From positions 20,265,146 to 20,329,145 of the forward strand of contig OY720348.1 in NCBI GenBank assembly GCA_963082975.1: a stretch of 64,000 bases of DNA, written 5' to 3'. This document shows positions 32,553 through 46,440 of this stretch, piece by piece. The first letter of the stretch is position 1, and every line of letters begins with the position of its first letter. The notes under the pieces were generated by a model, which was not told the origin of the DNA, made no database searches, and saw only the letters and a program-made list of their open reading frames with translations. Both the position numbers and the translations under genes were made by a program. The DNA is from Labia minor. Lineage: Eukaryota; Arthropoda; Insecta; Dermaptera; Spongiphoridae.

Positions 32553-35500
32553 CCCAAATCCTAGGGTCATCCTACGATGACCTTTCATAAATTTTACGGG
32601 AAAATTAAAAAATGAAATTTTTAAAAATAAATAATAAATTCGTTCATTTTACATCATAAAAATATTAAAAAAATATATTATTCATATTTCTTACTAAAAA
32701 TTATTTTTTTATGCCGAAAACCTAGGGTCATCCTACGATGACCTTTCATAAATTTTACGGGAAAATTAAAAAATGAAATTTTTAAAAATAAATAATAAAT
32801 TCGTAATAAATTTATTCATATTTCTTACTAAAAATTATTTTTTTATGCCGAAAACCTAGGGTCATCCTACGATGACCTTTCATAATTTTTACGGTAAAAT
32901 TAAAAAATGAAATTTTTAAAAATAAATAATAAATTCGTTCATTTTACATCATAAAAATATTAAAAAAATATATTATTCATATTTCTTACTAAAAATTATT
33001 TTTTTATGCCGAAAACCTAGGGTCATCCTAAGATGACCTTTCATAAATTTTACGGGAAAATTAAAAAATGAAATTTTTAAAAATAAATAATAAATTCGTA
33101 TTTTACATCATAAAAATATTAAAAAAATATATTATTCATATTTCTTACTAAAAATTATTTTTTTATGCCGAAAATCTAGGGTCATCCTACGATGACCTTT
33201 CATAAATTTTACGGGAAAATTAAAAAATGAAATTTTTAAAAATAAATAATAAATTCGTTCATTTTACATCATAAAAATATTAAAAAAATATATTATTCAT
33301 ATTTCTTACTAAAAATTATTTTTTTATGCCGAAAACCTAGGGTCATCCTACGATGACCTTTCATAAATTTTACGGGAAAATTAAAAAATGAAATTTTTAA
33401 AAATAAATAATAAATTCGTATTTTACATCATAAAAATATTAAAAAAATATATTATTCATATTTCTTACTAAAAATTATTTTTTTATGCCGAAAACCTAGG
33501 GTCATCCTACGATGACCTTTAATAATTTTTACGGTAAAATTAAAAAATGAAATTTTTAAAAATAAATAATAAATTCGTTCATTTTACATCAAAAATATTA
33601 AAAAAATATATTATTCATATTTCTGATGAATAATTATTTTTTTATGCCGAAAACCTAGGGTCATCCTACGATGACCTTTGATAAATTTTACGGGAAAATT
33701 AAAAAATGAAATTTTTAAAAATAAATAATAAATTCGTTCATTTTACATCATAAAAATATTAAAAAAATATATTATTGATATTTCTGATGAATAATTATTT
33801 TTTTATGCCGAAAACCTAGGGTCATCCTACGATGACCTTTCATAAATTTTACGGGAAAATTAAAAAATGAAATTTTTAAAAATAAATAATAAATTCGTTC
33901 ATTTTACATCATAAAAATATTAAAAAAATATATTATTGATATTTCTTACTAAAAAGTATTTTTTTATGCCGAAAACCTAGGGTCATCCTACGATGACCTT
34001 TCATAATTTTTACGGTAAAATTAAAAAATGAAATTTTTAAAAATAAATAATAAATTCGTTCATTTTACATCATAAAAATATTAAAAAAATATATTATTCA
34101 TATTTCTTACTAAAAATTATTTTTTTATGCCGAAAACCTAGGGTCATCCTACGATGACCTTTCATAAATTTTACGGGAAAATTAAAAAATGAAATTTTTA
34201 AAAATAAATAATAAATTCGTTCATTTTACATCATAAAAATATTAAAAAAATATATTATTCATATTTCTTACTAAAAATTATTTTTTTATGCCGAAAACCT
34301 AGGGTCATCCTACGATGACCTTTCATAAATTTTACGGGAAAATTAAAAAATGAAATTTTTAAAAATAAATAATAAATTCGTTCATTTTACATCATAAAAA
34401 TATTAAAAAAATATATTATTGATATTTCTGATGAATAATTATTTTTTTATGCCGAAAACCTAGGGTCATCCTACGATGACCTTTCATAATTTTTACGGGA
34501 AAATTAAAAAATGAAATTTTTAAAAATAAATAATAAATTCGTTCATTTTACATCATAGAAATATTAAAAAAATATATTATTCATATTTCTTACTAAAAAT
34601 TATTTTTTTATGCCGAAAACCTAGGGTCATCCTACGATGACCTTTCATAAATTTTACGGGAAAATTAAAAAATGAAATTTTTAAAAATAAATAATAAATT
34701 CGTTCATTTTACATCATAAAAATATTAAAAAAATATATTATTGATATTTCTGATGAATAATTATTTTTTTATGCCGAAAACCTAGGGTCATACTACGATG
34801 ACCTTTGATAAATTTTACGGGAAAATTAAAAAATGAAATTTTTAAAAATAAATAATAAATTCGTTCATTTTACATCATAAAAATATTAAAAAAATATATT
34901 ATTGATATTTCTGATCAATAATTATTTTTTTATGCCGAAAACCTATGGTCATCCTACGATGACCTTTCATAATTTTTACGGGAAAATTAAAAAATGAAAT
35001 TTTTAAAAATAAATAATAAATTCGTTCATTTTACATCATAAAAATATTAAAAAAATATATTATTGATATTTCTGATGAATAATTATTTTTTTATGCCGAA
35101 AACCTAGGGTCATCCTACGATGACCTTTCATAATTTTTACGGGAAAATTAAAAAATTAAATTTTTAAAAATAAATAATAAATTCGTTCATTTTACATCAT
35201 AAAAATATTAAAAAAATATATTATTGATATTTCTTACTAAAAAGTATTTTTTTATGCCGAAAACCTAGGGTCATCCTACGATGACCTTTCATAATTTTTA
35301 CGGTAAAATTAAAAAATGAAATTTTTAAAAATAAATAATAAATTCGTTCATTTTACATCATAAAAATATTAAAAAAATATATTATTCATATTTCTTACTA
35401 AAAATTATTTTTTTATGCCGAAAACCTAGGGTCATCCTACGATGACCTTTCATAAATTTTACGGGAAAATTAAAAAATGAAATTTTTAAAAATAAATAAT

Positions 35501-38500
35501 AAATTCGTTCATTTTACATCATAAAAATATTAAAAAAATATATTATTCATATTTCTTACTAAAAATTATTTTTTTATGCCGAAAACCTAGGGTCATCCTA
35601 CGATGACCTTTCATAAATTTTACGGGAAAATTAAAAAATGAAATTTTTAAAAATAAATAATAAATTCGTTCATTTTACATCATAAAAATATTAAAAAAAT
35701 ATATTATTGATATTTCTGATGAATAATTATTTTTTTATGCCGAAAACCTAGGGTCATCCTACGATGACCTTTCATAATTTTTACGGGAAAATTAAAAAAT
35801 GAAATTTTTAAAAATAAATAATAAATTCGTTCATTTTACATCATAAAAATATTAAAAAAATATATTATTCATATTTCTTACTAAAAATTATTTTTTTATG
35901 CCGAAAACCTAGGGTCATCCTACGATGACCTTTCATAATTTTTACGGAAAAATTAAAAAATGAAATTTTTAAAAATAAATAATAAATTCGTTCATTTTAC
36001 ATCATAAAAATATTAAAAAAATATATTATTCATATTTCTTACTAAAAATTATTTTTTTATGCCGAAAACCTAGGGTCATCCTACGATGACCTTTCATAAT
36101 TTTTACGGGAAAATTAAAAAATGAAATTTTTAAAAATAAATAATAAATTCGTTCATTTTACATCATAAAAATATTAAAAAAATATATTATTGATATTTCT
36201 GATGAATAATTATTTTTTTATGCCGAAAACCTAGGGTCATCCTACGATGACCTTTCATAATTTTTACGGGAAAATTAAAAAATTAAATTTTTAAAAATAA
36301 ATAATAAATTCGTTCATTTTACATCATAAAAATATTAAAAAAATATATTATTGATATTTCTTACTAAAAAGTATTTTTTTATGCCGAAAACCTAGGGTCA
36401 TCCTACGATGACCTTTCATAATTTTTACGGTAAAATTAAAAAATGAAATTTTTAAAAATAAATAATAAATTCGTTCATTTTACATCATAAAAATATTAAA
36501 AAAATATATTATTCATATTTCTTACTAAAAATTATTTTTTTATGCCGAAAACCTAGGGTCATCCTACGATGACCTTTCATAAATTTTACGGGAAAATTAA
36601 AAAATGAAATTTTTAAAAATAAATAATAAATTCGTTCATTTTACATCATAAAAATATTAAAAAAATATATTATTCATATTTCTTACTAAAAATTATTTTT
36701 TTATGCCGAAAACCTAGGGTCATCCTACGATGACCTTTCATAAATTTTACGGGAAAATTAAAAAATGAAATTTTTAAAAATAAATAATAAATTCGTTCAT
36801 TTTACATCATAAAAATATTAAAAAAATATATTATTGATATTTCTGATGAATAATTATTTTTTTATGCCGAAAACCTAGGGTCATCCTACGATGACCTTTC
36901 ATAATTTTTACGGGAAAATTAAAAAATGAAATTTTTAAAAATAAATAATAAATTCGTTCATTTTACATCATAAAAATATTAAAAAAATATATTATTCATA
37001 TTTCTTACTAAAAATTATTTTTTTATGCCGAAAACCTAGGGTCATCCTACGATGACCTTTCATAATTTTTACGGAAAAATTAAAAAATGAAATTTTTAAA
37101 AATAAATAATAAATTCGTTCATTTTACATCATAAAAATATTAAAAAAATATATTATTCATATTTCTTACTAAAAATTATTTTTTTATGCCGAAAACCTAG
37201 GGTCATCCTACGATGACCTTTGATAAATTTTACGGGAAAATTAAAAAATGAAATTTTTAAAAATAAATAATAAATTCGTTCATTTTACATCATAAAAATA
37301 TTAAAAAAATATATTATTGATATTTCTGATGAATAATTATTTTTTTATGCCGAAAACCTAGGGTCATACTACGATGACCTTTGATAAATTTTACGGGAAA
37401 ATTAAAAAATGAAATTTTTAAAAATAAATAATAAATTCGTTCATTTTACATCATAAAAATATTAAAAAAATATATTATTGATATTTCTGATGAATAATTA
37501 TTTTTTTATGCCGAAAACCTATGGTCATCCTACGATGACCTTTCATAATTTTTACGGGAAAATTAAAAAATGTAATTTTTAAAAATAAATAATAAATTCG
37601 TTCATTTTACATCATAAAAATATTAAAAAAATATATTATTGATATTTCTGATGAATAATTATTTTTTTATGCCGAAAACCTAGGGTCATCCTACGATGAC
37701 CTTTCATAATTTTTACGGGAAAATTAAAAAATTAAATTTTTAAAAATAAATAATAAATTCGTTCATTTTACATCATAAAAATATTAAAAAAATATATTAT
37801 TGATATTTCTTACTAAAAAGTATTTTTTTATGCCGAAAACCTAGGGTCATCCTACGATGACCTTTCATAATTTTTACGGTAAAATTAAAAAATGAAATTT
37901 TTAAAAATAAATAATAAATTCGTTCATTTTACATCATAAAAATATTAAAAAAATATATTATTCATATTTCTTACTAAAAATTATTTTTTTATGCCGAAAA
38001 CCTAGGGTCATCCTACGATGACCTTTCATAAATTTTACGGGAAAATTAAAAAATGAAATTTTTAAAAATAAATAATAAATTCGTTCATTTTACATCATAA
38101 AAATATTAAAAAAATATATTATTCATATTTCTTACTAAAAATTATTTTTTTATGCCGAAAACCTAGGGTCATCCTACGATGACCTTTCATAAATTTTACG
38201 GGAAAATTAAAAAATGAAATTTTTAAAAATAAATAATAAATTCGTTCATTTTACATCATAAAAATATTAAAAAAATATATTATTGATATTTCTGATGAAT
38301 AATTATTTTTTTATGCCGAAAACCTAGGGTCATCCTACGATGACCTTTCATAATTTTTACGGGAAAATTAAAAAATGAAATTTTTAAAAATAAATAATAA
38401 ATTCGTTCATTTTACATCATAAAAATATTAAAAAAATATATTATTCATATTTCTTACTAAAAATTATTTTTTTATGCCGAAAACCTAGGGTCATCCTACG

Positions 38501-41500
38501 ATGACCTTTCATAATTTTTACGGAAAAATTAAAAAATGAAATTTTTAAAAATAAATAATAAATTCGTTCATTTTACATCATAAAAATATTAAAAAAATAT
38601 ATTATTCATATTTCTTACTAAAAATTATTTTTTTATGCCGAAAACCTAGGGTCATCCTACGATGACCTTTGATAAATTTTACGGGAAAATTAAAAAATGA
38701 AATTTTTAAAAATAAATAATAAATTCGTTCATTTTACATCATAAAAATATTAAAAAAATATATTATTGATATTTCTGATGAATAATTATTTTTTTATGCC
38801 GAAAACCTATGGTCATCCTACGATGACCTTTCATAATTTTTACGGGAAAATTAAAAAATGAAATTTTTAAAAATAAATAATAAATTCGTTCATTTTACAT
38901 CATAAAAATATTAAAAAAATATATTATTGATATTTCTTACTAAAAATTATTTTTTTATGCCGAAAACCTAGGGTCATCCTACGATGACCTTTCATAATTT
39001 TTACGGTAAAATTAATAAATGAAATTTTTAAAAATAAATAATAAATTCGTTCATTTTACATCATAAAAATATTAAAAAAATATATTATTGATATTTCTGA
39101 TGAATAATTATTTTTTTATGCCGAAAACCTAGGGTCATCCTACGATGACCTTTCATAATTTTTACGGTAAAATTAAAAAATGAAATTTTTAAAAATAAAT
39201 AATAAATTCGTTCATTTTACATCATAAAAATATTAAAAAAATATATTATTCATATTTCTTACTAAAAATTATTTTTTTATGCCGAAAACCTAGGGTCATC
39301 CTACGATGACCTTTCATAAATTTTACGGGAAAATTAAAAAATGAAATTTTTAAAAATAAATAATAAATTCGTTCATTTTACATCATAAAAATATTAAAAA
39401 AATATATTATTCATATTTCTTACTAAAAATTATTTTTTTATGCCGAAAACCTAGGGTCATCCTACGATGACCTTTCATAAATTTTACGGGAAAATTAAAA
39501 AATGAAATTTTTAAAAATAAATAATAAATTCGTTCATTTTACATCATAAAAATATTAAAAAAATATATTATTGATATTTCTGATGAATAATTATTTTTTT
39601 ATGCCGAAAACCTAGGGTCATCCTACGATGACCTTTCATAATTTTTACGGGAAAATTAAAAAATGAAATTTTTAAAAATAAATAATAAATTCGTTCATTT
39701 TACATCATAAAAATATTAAAAAAATATATTATTCATATTTCTTACTAAAAATTATTTTTTTATGCCGAAAACCTAGGGTCATCCTACGATGACCTTTCAT
39801 AATTTTTACGGAAAAATTAAAAAATGAAATTTTTAAAAATAAATAATAAATTCGTTCATTTTACATCATAAAAATATTAAAAAAATATATTATTCATATT
39901 TCTTACTAAAAATTATTTTTTTATGCCGAAAACCTAGGGTCATCCTACGATGACCTTTCATAATTTTTACGGGAAAATTAAAAAATGAAATTTTTAAAAA
40001 TAAATAATAAATTCGTTCATTTTACATCATAAAAATATTAAAAAAATATATTATTCATATTTCTTACTAAAAATTATTTTTTTATGCCGAAAACCTAGGG
40101 TCATCCTACGATGACCTTTGATAAATTTTACGGGAAAATTAAAAAATGAAATTTTTAAAAATAAATAATAAATTCGTTCATTTTACATCATAAAAATATT
40201 AAAAAAATATATTATTGATATTTCTGATCAATAATTATTTTTTTATGCCGAAAACCTAGGGTCATCCTACGATGACCTTTCATAATTTTTACGGGAAAAT
40301 TAAAAAATGAAATTTTTAAAAATATATAATAAATTCGTTCATTTTACATCATAAAATTATTAAAAAAATATATTATTCATATTTCTTACTAAAAATTATT
40401 TTTTTATGCCGAAAACTTAGGGTCATCCTACGATGACCTTTCATAATTTTTACGGTAAAATTAAAAAATGAAATTTTTAAAAATAAATAATAAATTCGTT
40501 CATTTTACATCATAAAAATATTAAAAAAATATATTATTGATATTTCTGATGAATAATGATTTTTTTATGCCGAAATTCTAGGGTCATCCTACGATTACCT
40601 TTCATAATTTTTACGGGAAACTTAAAAAATGAAATTTTTAAAAATAAATAATAAATTCGTTCATTTTACATCATAAAAATATTAAAAAAATATATTATTC
40701 AAATTTCTTACTAAAAATTATTTTTTTATGCCGAAAACCTAGGGTCATCCTACGATGACCTTTCATAAATTTTACGGGAAAATTAAAAAATGAAATTTTT
40801 AAAAATAAATAATAAATTCGTTCATTTTACATAATAAAAATATTAAAAAAATATATTATTGATATTTCTGATGAATAATTATTTTTTTATGCCGAAAACC
40901 TAGGGTCATCCTACGATGACCTTTCATAAATTTTACGGGAAAATTAAAAAATGAAATTTTTAAAAATAAATAATAAATTCGTTCATTTTACATCATAAAA
41001 ATATTAAAAAAATATATTATTCATATTTCTTACTAAAAATTATTTTTTTATGCCGAAAACCTAGGGTCATCCTACGATGACCTTTCATAAATTTTACGGG
41101 AAAATTAAAAAATTAAATTTTTAAAAATAAATAATAAATTCGTTCATTTTACATCATAAAAATATTAAAAAAATATATTATTGATATTTCTTACTAAAAA
41201 GTATTTTTTTATGCCGAAAACCTAGGGTCATCCTACGATGACCTTTCATAATTTTTACGGTAAAATTAAAAAATGAAATTTTTAAAAATAAATAATAAAT
41301 TCGTTCATTTTACATCATAAAAATATTAAAAAAATATATTATTCATATTTCTTACTAAAAATTATTTTTTTATGCCGAAAACCTAGGGTCATCCTACGAT
41401 GACCTTTCATAAATTTTACGGGAAAATTAAAAAATGAAATTTTTAAAAATATATAATAAATTCGTTCATTTTACATCATAAAATTATTAAAAAAATATAT

Positions 41501-43895
41501 TATTCATATTTCTTACTAAAAATTATTTTTTTATGCCGAAAACTTAGGGTCATCCTACGATGACCTTTCATAATTTTTACGGGAAAATTAAAAAATGAAA
41601 TTTTTAAAAATAAATAATAAATTCGTTCATTTTACATCATAAAAATATTAAAAAAATATATTATTGATATTTCTTACTAAAAATTATTTTTTTATGCCGA
41701 AAACCTAGGGTCATCCTACGATGACCTTTCATAATTTTTACGGTAAAATTAAAAAATGAAATTTTTAAAAATAAATAATAAATTCGTTCATTTTACATCA
41801 TAAAAATATTAAAAAAATATATTATTGATATTTCTGATCAATAATTATTTTTTTATGCCGAAAACCTAGGGTCATCCTACGATGACCTTTCATAATTTTT
41901 ACGGGAAAATTAAAAAATGAAATTTTTAAAAATATATAATAAATTCGTTCATTTTACATCATAAAATTATTAAAAAAATATATTATTCATATTTCTTACT
42001 AAAAATTATTTTTTTATGCCGAAAACTTAGGGTCATCCTACGATTACCTTTCATAATTTTTACGGTAAAATTAAAAAATGAAATTTTTAAAAATAAATAA
42101 TAAATTCGTTCATTTTACATCATAAAATTATTAAAAAAATATATTATTCATATTTCTTACTAAAAATTATTTTTTTATGCCGAAAACTTAGGGTCATCCT
42201 ACGATGACCTTTCATAATTTTTACGGGAAAATTAAAAAATGAAATTTTTAAAAATAAATAATAAATTCGTTCATTTTACATCATAAAAATATTAAAAAAA
42301 TATATTATTGATATTTCTTACTAAAAATTATTTTTTTATGCCGAAAACCTAGGGTCATCCTACGATGACCTTTCATAATTTTTACGGTAAAATTAAAAAA
42401 TGAAATTTTTAAAAATAAATAATAAATTCGTTCATTTTACATCATAAAAATATTAAAAAAATATATTATTGATATTTCTGATCAATAATTATTTTTTTAT
42501 GCCGAAAACCTAGGGTCATCCTACGATGACCTTTCATAATTTTTACGGGAAAATTAAAAAATGAAATTTTTAAAAATATATAATAAATTCGTTCATTTTA
42601 CATCATAAAATTATTAAAAAAATATATTATTCATATTTCTTACTAAAAATTATTTTTTTATGCCGAAAACCTAGGGTCATCCTACGATGACCTTTCATAA
42701 ATTTTACGGGAAAATTAAAAAATGAAATTTTTAAAAATATATAATAAATTCGTTCATTTTACATCATAAAAATATTAAAAAAATATATTATTGATATTTC
42801 TGATCAATAATTATTTTTTTATGCCGAAAACCTAGGGTCATCCTACGATGACCTTTCATAATTTTTACGGGAAAATTAAAAAATGAAATTTTTAAAAATA
42901 AATAATAAATTCGTTCATTTTACATCATAAAAATATTAAAAAAATATATTATTGATATTTCTTACTAAAAATTATTTTTTTATGCCGAAAACCTAGGGTC
43001 ATCCTACGATGACCTTTCATAATTTTTACGGTAAAATTAAAAAATGAAATTTTTAAAAATAAATAATAAATTCGTTCATTTTACATCATAAAAATATTAA
43101 AAAAATATATTATTGATATTTCTGATGAATAATTATTTTTTTATGCCGAAATTCTAGGGTCATCCTACGATGACCTTTCATAATTTTTACGGTAAAATTA
43201 AAAAATGAAATTTTTAAAAATAAATAATAAATTCGTTCATTTTACATCAAAAATATTAAAAAAATATATTATTCATATTTCTTACTAAAATTATTTTTTT
43301 ATGCCGAAAACCTAGGGTCATCCTACGATGACCTTTGATAAATTTTACGGGAAAATTAAAAAATGAAATTTTTAAAAATAAATAATAAATTCGTTCATTT
43401 TACATCATAAAAATATTAAAAAAATATATTATTGATATTTCTGATGAATAATTATTTTTTTCATGCCGAAAACCTAGGGTCATCCTACGATGACCTTTCA
43501 TAATTTTTACGGGAAAATTAAAAAATGAAATTTTTAAAAATATATAATAAATTCGTTCATTTTACATCATAAAATTATTAAAAAAATATATTATTCATAT
43601 TTCTTACTAAAAATTATTTTTTTATGACGAAAACTTAGGGTCATCCTACGATGACCTTTCATAATTTTTACGGGAAAATTAAAAAATTAAATTTTTAAAA
43701 ATAAATAATAAATTCGTTCATTTTACATCATAAAAATATTAAAAAAATATATTATTCATATTTCTTACTAAAAATTATTTTTTTATGCCGAAAACCTAGG
43801 GTCATCCTACGATGACCTTTCATAAATTTTACCGGAAAATTAAAAAATTAAATTTTTAAAAATAAATAATAAATTCGTTCATTTTTCATCATAAA

Positions 43896-43900
43896 AATAT
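43896..43900. repeat. Target-site duplication, left flank of the deleted copia element
   Basis: AATAT before TGTTGTATTT; repeated at 46697-46701. The empty site would read ATAAAAATATTAAAAAAATA, a normal monomer. Confidence 0.93.
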
Positions 43901-44156
43901 TGTTGTATTTTTAAAATTAGTCTCATATATTAATATGAAGAAACCCCCCTGGTGTCATTACTTCAAAGCACTACTAGCTTTGAACAGCTGATCAAGGTCA
44001 AAACACACACTTTTATATTTCTATGCTGAGCGATTAACACGCAAGCAGAATACTCACTCACCTATATGTTCATCTGTATATATTATCATATATAATAAAT
44101 ATTCTTATATTTAAATTACAATATATCTTTTATTAACAAAACCTCTAGATCCTACA
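43901..44156 (+). repeat. 5' LTR of the deleted copia element (256 bp)
   Basis: Starts TGTTGTATTT and ends GATCCTACA. It contains A/T-rich TATATATTATCATATATAAT near the 3' part and an AATAAA at about 44095, candidate promoter and polyadenylation signals. It matches 46441-46696. Confidence 0.95.
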
Positions 44157-44158
44157 AA

Positions 44159-44172
44159 GGTTATGGGCCCAG
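44159..44172 (+). other. Primer-binding site, initiator tRNA-Met anticodon-arm type
   Basis: GGTTATGGGCCCAG, two bases after the LTR. It is identical to the 14-mer in the intact copia element on the minus strand and complementary to the anticodon arm of initiator tRNA-Met. Confidence 0.92.
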
Positions 44173-44258
44173 CACGCTTACACTGCGCTTATTAAGTGAT
44201 CTATTGAAATTGTTAATAAAAAGAGTTAAATATTTGAAGAAGAGATAAAATTCTCAAG

Positions 44259-45806
44259 ATGGCAGTAAGTCAAGTTTACATTGAAAAATTATCGAAGGAT
44301 AATTATGATACATGGAGAATTCACATGGAAGCAATTCTCGTGAAGAATAATCTCTGGAAATATGTATCAGGAACTGTAAAGACTGAAGGTGCAAGTGAGG
44401 AAATTTTAATTAACGATCAAAAAGCGAAAGCTGAGCTGATATTAGCTATAAGCCCACCGGAGCTGATTCATGTTAAACGATGCAAGACTGCAAATCAGGT
44501 ATGGAAAAAATTACAAGATATTTATTTGTCTAAAGGTCCAGCTAAAAAGGCAACCTTGTTAAAACAATTAATTTTTAAAAAGATGAACGAAGATGATTGC
44601 ATGTCTGAGCATTTAAATGAATTTTTTAATATTATAGATAAGCTCAAAGAAATGGATCTTGAAATACAAAATGATTTATTAACGATTATTTTACTTTATA
44701 GCATTCCATCAAATTACGAAAATTTTAGATGTGCAATAGAAACACGTGATATATTACCTGACCCAGAGAACCTAAAAATAAAATTATTGGAAGAAGCAAA
44801 TTCCAAGAAACGAAATACTACGCCTGAAGTTCAGGATGCATTTAATATGAAAAATTACACAGTTAACAATTCAATAAAAGGCAAACCAGATTTTAAATAT
44901 AAAAATAATGAAAATAAATATTTTTTCAGATTTAAATGTAATTATTGTCATCGAGTCGGGCATAAAGCATCTCAATGTTTTAATAAGAAAAATAATGAAC
45001 AAAAAGATCAACGACATAATATAAAAAGCAAAGAGTCAATGTTTGCTGCAAACTACATTGAGAACAACGATTCGAATGATTCATGGTGCCTCGACAGTGG
45101 AGCGACATCACATATGTGTAATGATAGAAAAAAATTTAAAAATTTCAAGAAATCTGATCAAAAGGTAAGATTAGCAAATAATGATTGCACAGAAGTAAAA
45201 GGAATCGGAAACGTTTATTTTAAAATAAAAAATAATAATAAAATAACTGAAATAGAGTTAGAAAATGTTTTATATGTACCGAATTTAAAAAGAAATCTTA
45301 TATCCATTTCAAAAGCCACATCTAAAAGAAAGAAAATATTTTTTATTCATTCAAAAGCAGTTATAAAGAATGAAAAAGGAGAAACCATTATTAGTACATT
45401 CAAGAAAGACGGTTTAAACATGATAAATCCTATATCTGAATCCACTGCTAAAAATGAAGAAATACTTGAAGAAAATTCTGTAAATCTCTATAACCTGTTC
45501 AATGAAAATAAAAATGAAATTCAAGATGAAAACGAAAATGAAAATCTTGAAGATGATGAAAAACTTGAAAAAGGTGAAAATGAAAATGAAGAAAATTCAG
45601 ATGATGAAATAATTATGAAAAAAGGTCCAGGAAGGCCGAAATTTAATAAAACAAATATGAAAGGGAGACCAAAAAAGGTACATAATTATATAAAAACAAA
45701 AAATCCCAAGAATAAAAATACTCAAGACGAGGAAAGCCTTGACAGTCCAGATATATCAAATTTAATACTTCAAGATGCATTAGAAGGCCCCAACAAGTGG
45801 AAATAA
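44259..45806 (+). CDS. Copia-type Gag-protease ORF with retained AT-hook tail, 515 aa
   Basis: Copia Gag domain (about 8-180, NYDTW at 15-19 and SKGPAKKA at 91-98), then CCHC zinc knuckle C227-C230-H235-C240, then protease DSG at 279-281. After about residue 395 the integrase zinc and catalytic regions are absent. The frame goes straight into an acidic Glu/Asn-rich stretch (400-450) and two AT-hook-like motifs, KKGPGRPK (454-461) and KGRPKK (468-473). These correspond to the integrase C-terminal tail of the intact copia protein. It ends at LQDALEGPNKWK, where a reverse transcriptase domain would begin, by a stop codon. The start ATG has a good context (AAGATGG) 86 bases after the primer site. 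The product could still build particles and cleave itself, but it has no polymerase or integrase. Confidence 0.92.
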   Translation: MAVSQVYIEKLSKDNYDTWRIHMEAILVKNNLWKYVSGTVKTEGASEEILINDQKAKAELILAISPPELIHVKRCKTANQVWKKLQDIYLSKGPAKKATLLKQLIFKKMNEDDCMSEHLNEFFNIIDKLKEMDLEIQNDLLTIILLYSIPSNYENFRCAIETRDILPDPENLKIKLLEEANSKKRNTTPEVQDAFNMKNYTVNNSIKGKPDFKYKNNENKYFFRFKCNYCHRVGHKASQCFNKKNNEQKDQRHNIKSKESMFAANYIENNDSNDSWCLDSGATSHMCNDRKKFKNFKKSDQKVRLANNDCTEVKGIGNVYFKIKNNNKITEIELENVLYVPNLKRNLISISKATSKRKKIFFIHSKAVIKNEKGETIISTFKKDGLNMINPISESTAKNEEILEENSVNLYNLFNENKNEIQDENENENLEDDEKLEKGENENEENSDDEIIMKKGPGRPKFNKTNMKGRPKKVHNYIKTKNPKNKNTQDEESLDSPDISNLILQDALEGPNKWK

Positions 45807-45807
45807 A

Positions 45808-45888
45808 ATGGAAAAAAGGCAAATTCAAACAGAAATTAATGAAATGAACAAAAATCACACATGGGAGTTGATTGATCGACCAAAGGTT
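45808..45888 (+). pseudogene. Reverse transcriptase start fragment, frame-shifted
   Basis: One frame over from the ORF above, an ATG opens MEKRQIQTEINEMNKNHTWE followed by LIDRPKV. This matches the first part of an RVT_2 domain (compare residues 858-877 of the intact copia protein). It runs into a 16-base A run and stops resembling RT. It is a remnant, not a gene. Confidence 0.8.
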
Positions 45889-45933
45889 AAAAAAAAAAAA
45901 AAAAACGTCATCGATTGAAAATAGATTTTTATA

Positions 45934-45987
45934 AATGCTTATCTAAATTGAGAAATAAAGGAAGAAATATATATAGAAATTCCTGAA
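45934..45987 (+). pseudogene. Reverse transcriptase fragment with stop codon
   Basis: The frame from 45934 reads NAYLN, stop, EIKEEIYIEIPE. It resembles the AYLNGELEENIYMECPE region of the intact copia (949-966), with a stop where glycine is expected. The stretch just before is out of frame. Confidence 0.75.
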
Positions 45988-45994
45988 AAATAAT

Positions 45995-46131
45995 AATAAA
46001 TATTTAATAATAAAATTTCCAAGGAGAGTTTTTAATCCTGAAGGAAAGTTTTTAAAATAAAAATAAATATTTAATAATAAAATTTCTAAGGAGAAAATTA
46101 ATCCTGAATGAAAGTTTTTTCTTAAAATAAA
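45995..46131 (+). repeat. Tandem duplication in the decayed interior
   Basis: Two units of 67 and 70 bp start AATAAATATTTAATAATAAA at 45995 and 46062, and a third partial start lies at 46132. Each contains AAGGAGA and AATCCTGAA. They are non-coding. Confidence 0.75.
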
Positions 46132-46168
46132 AATAAATGTTTATATTTAAAAAATAAAAATAAAAACC

Positions 46169-46213
46169 GTTACAATTTTAGCCTTGTACGTGGACTATCT
46201 GATCTTAGCATAA
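46169..46213 (+). pseudogene. Reverse transcriptase active-site remnant, YVDD changed to YVDY
   Basis: The frame through 46187-46198 reads TILALYVDYLILA and then a stop. The second catalytic aspartate of the YVDD box is tyrosine (TAT). Nothing of the palm domain is left on either side. Confidence 0.78.
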
Positions 46214-46291
46214 AATAATATGAAAATTATTGAAAATTTAAAAAAAAATATAAACTCTCAGATTTATTTAAATTAAAAGAATAATGACGGC

Positions 46292-46411
46292 GATATTGAA
46301 GTAAAGTATAAGCCAACAGAAGAAATGTTCGCTGATGTATTAACGAAAGGACTTCCTTCAACGAAGCATGAATTTTGTTCGAAAGGACTTGGTCTGAACG
46401 TTTTGTATTAA
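46292..46411 (+). pseudogene. RNase H C-terminal remnant
   Basis: Forty in-frame codons ending at a natural stop, beginning DIEVKYKPTEEMFADVLTKG. This matches the end of copia polyproteins (compare KYLSTENMPADFLTK at 1340-1354 of the intact element). It shows that both ends of pol were kept while the middle was lost. Confidence 0.82.
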
Positions 46412-46431
46412 ATTCAATATCGACTAATTTT

Positions 46432-46440
46432 AAGGGGGCG
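46432..46440 (+). other. Polypurine tract of the deleted copia element
   Basis: AAGGGGGCG directly before the 3' LTR start TGTTG. Confidence 0.85.

Larger units (their letters stand above)
27364..43900 (+). repeat. 161-bp AT-rich satellite array, block 3
   Basis: About 103 monomers, same orientation and phase as the earlier blocks. A deletion variant, CGTAATAAATTTATTCATATTTC, occurs at 27892, 29475, 31219 and 32802. ACGGAAAAATT variants occur at 35945, 37072, 38521 and 39809, spaced 7, 9 and 8 whole monomers. GTCATACTACG occurs at 34788 and 37364, 16 monomers apart. From about 40 kb, ATAAAATTATT and TCTGATCAATAAT variants dominate. No genes are visible. Confidence 0.97.
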
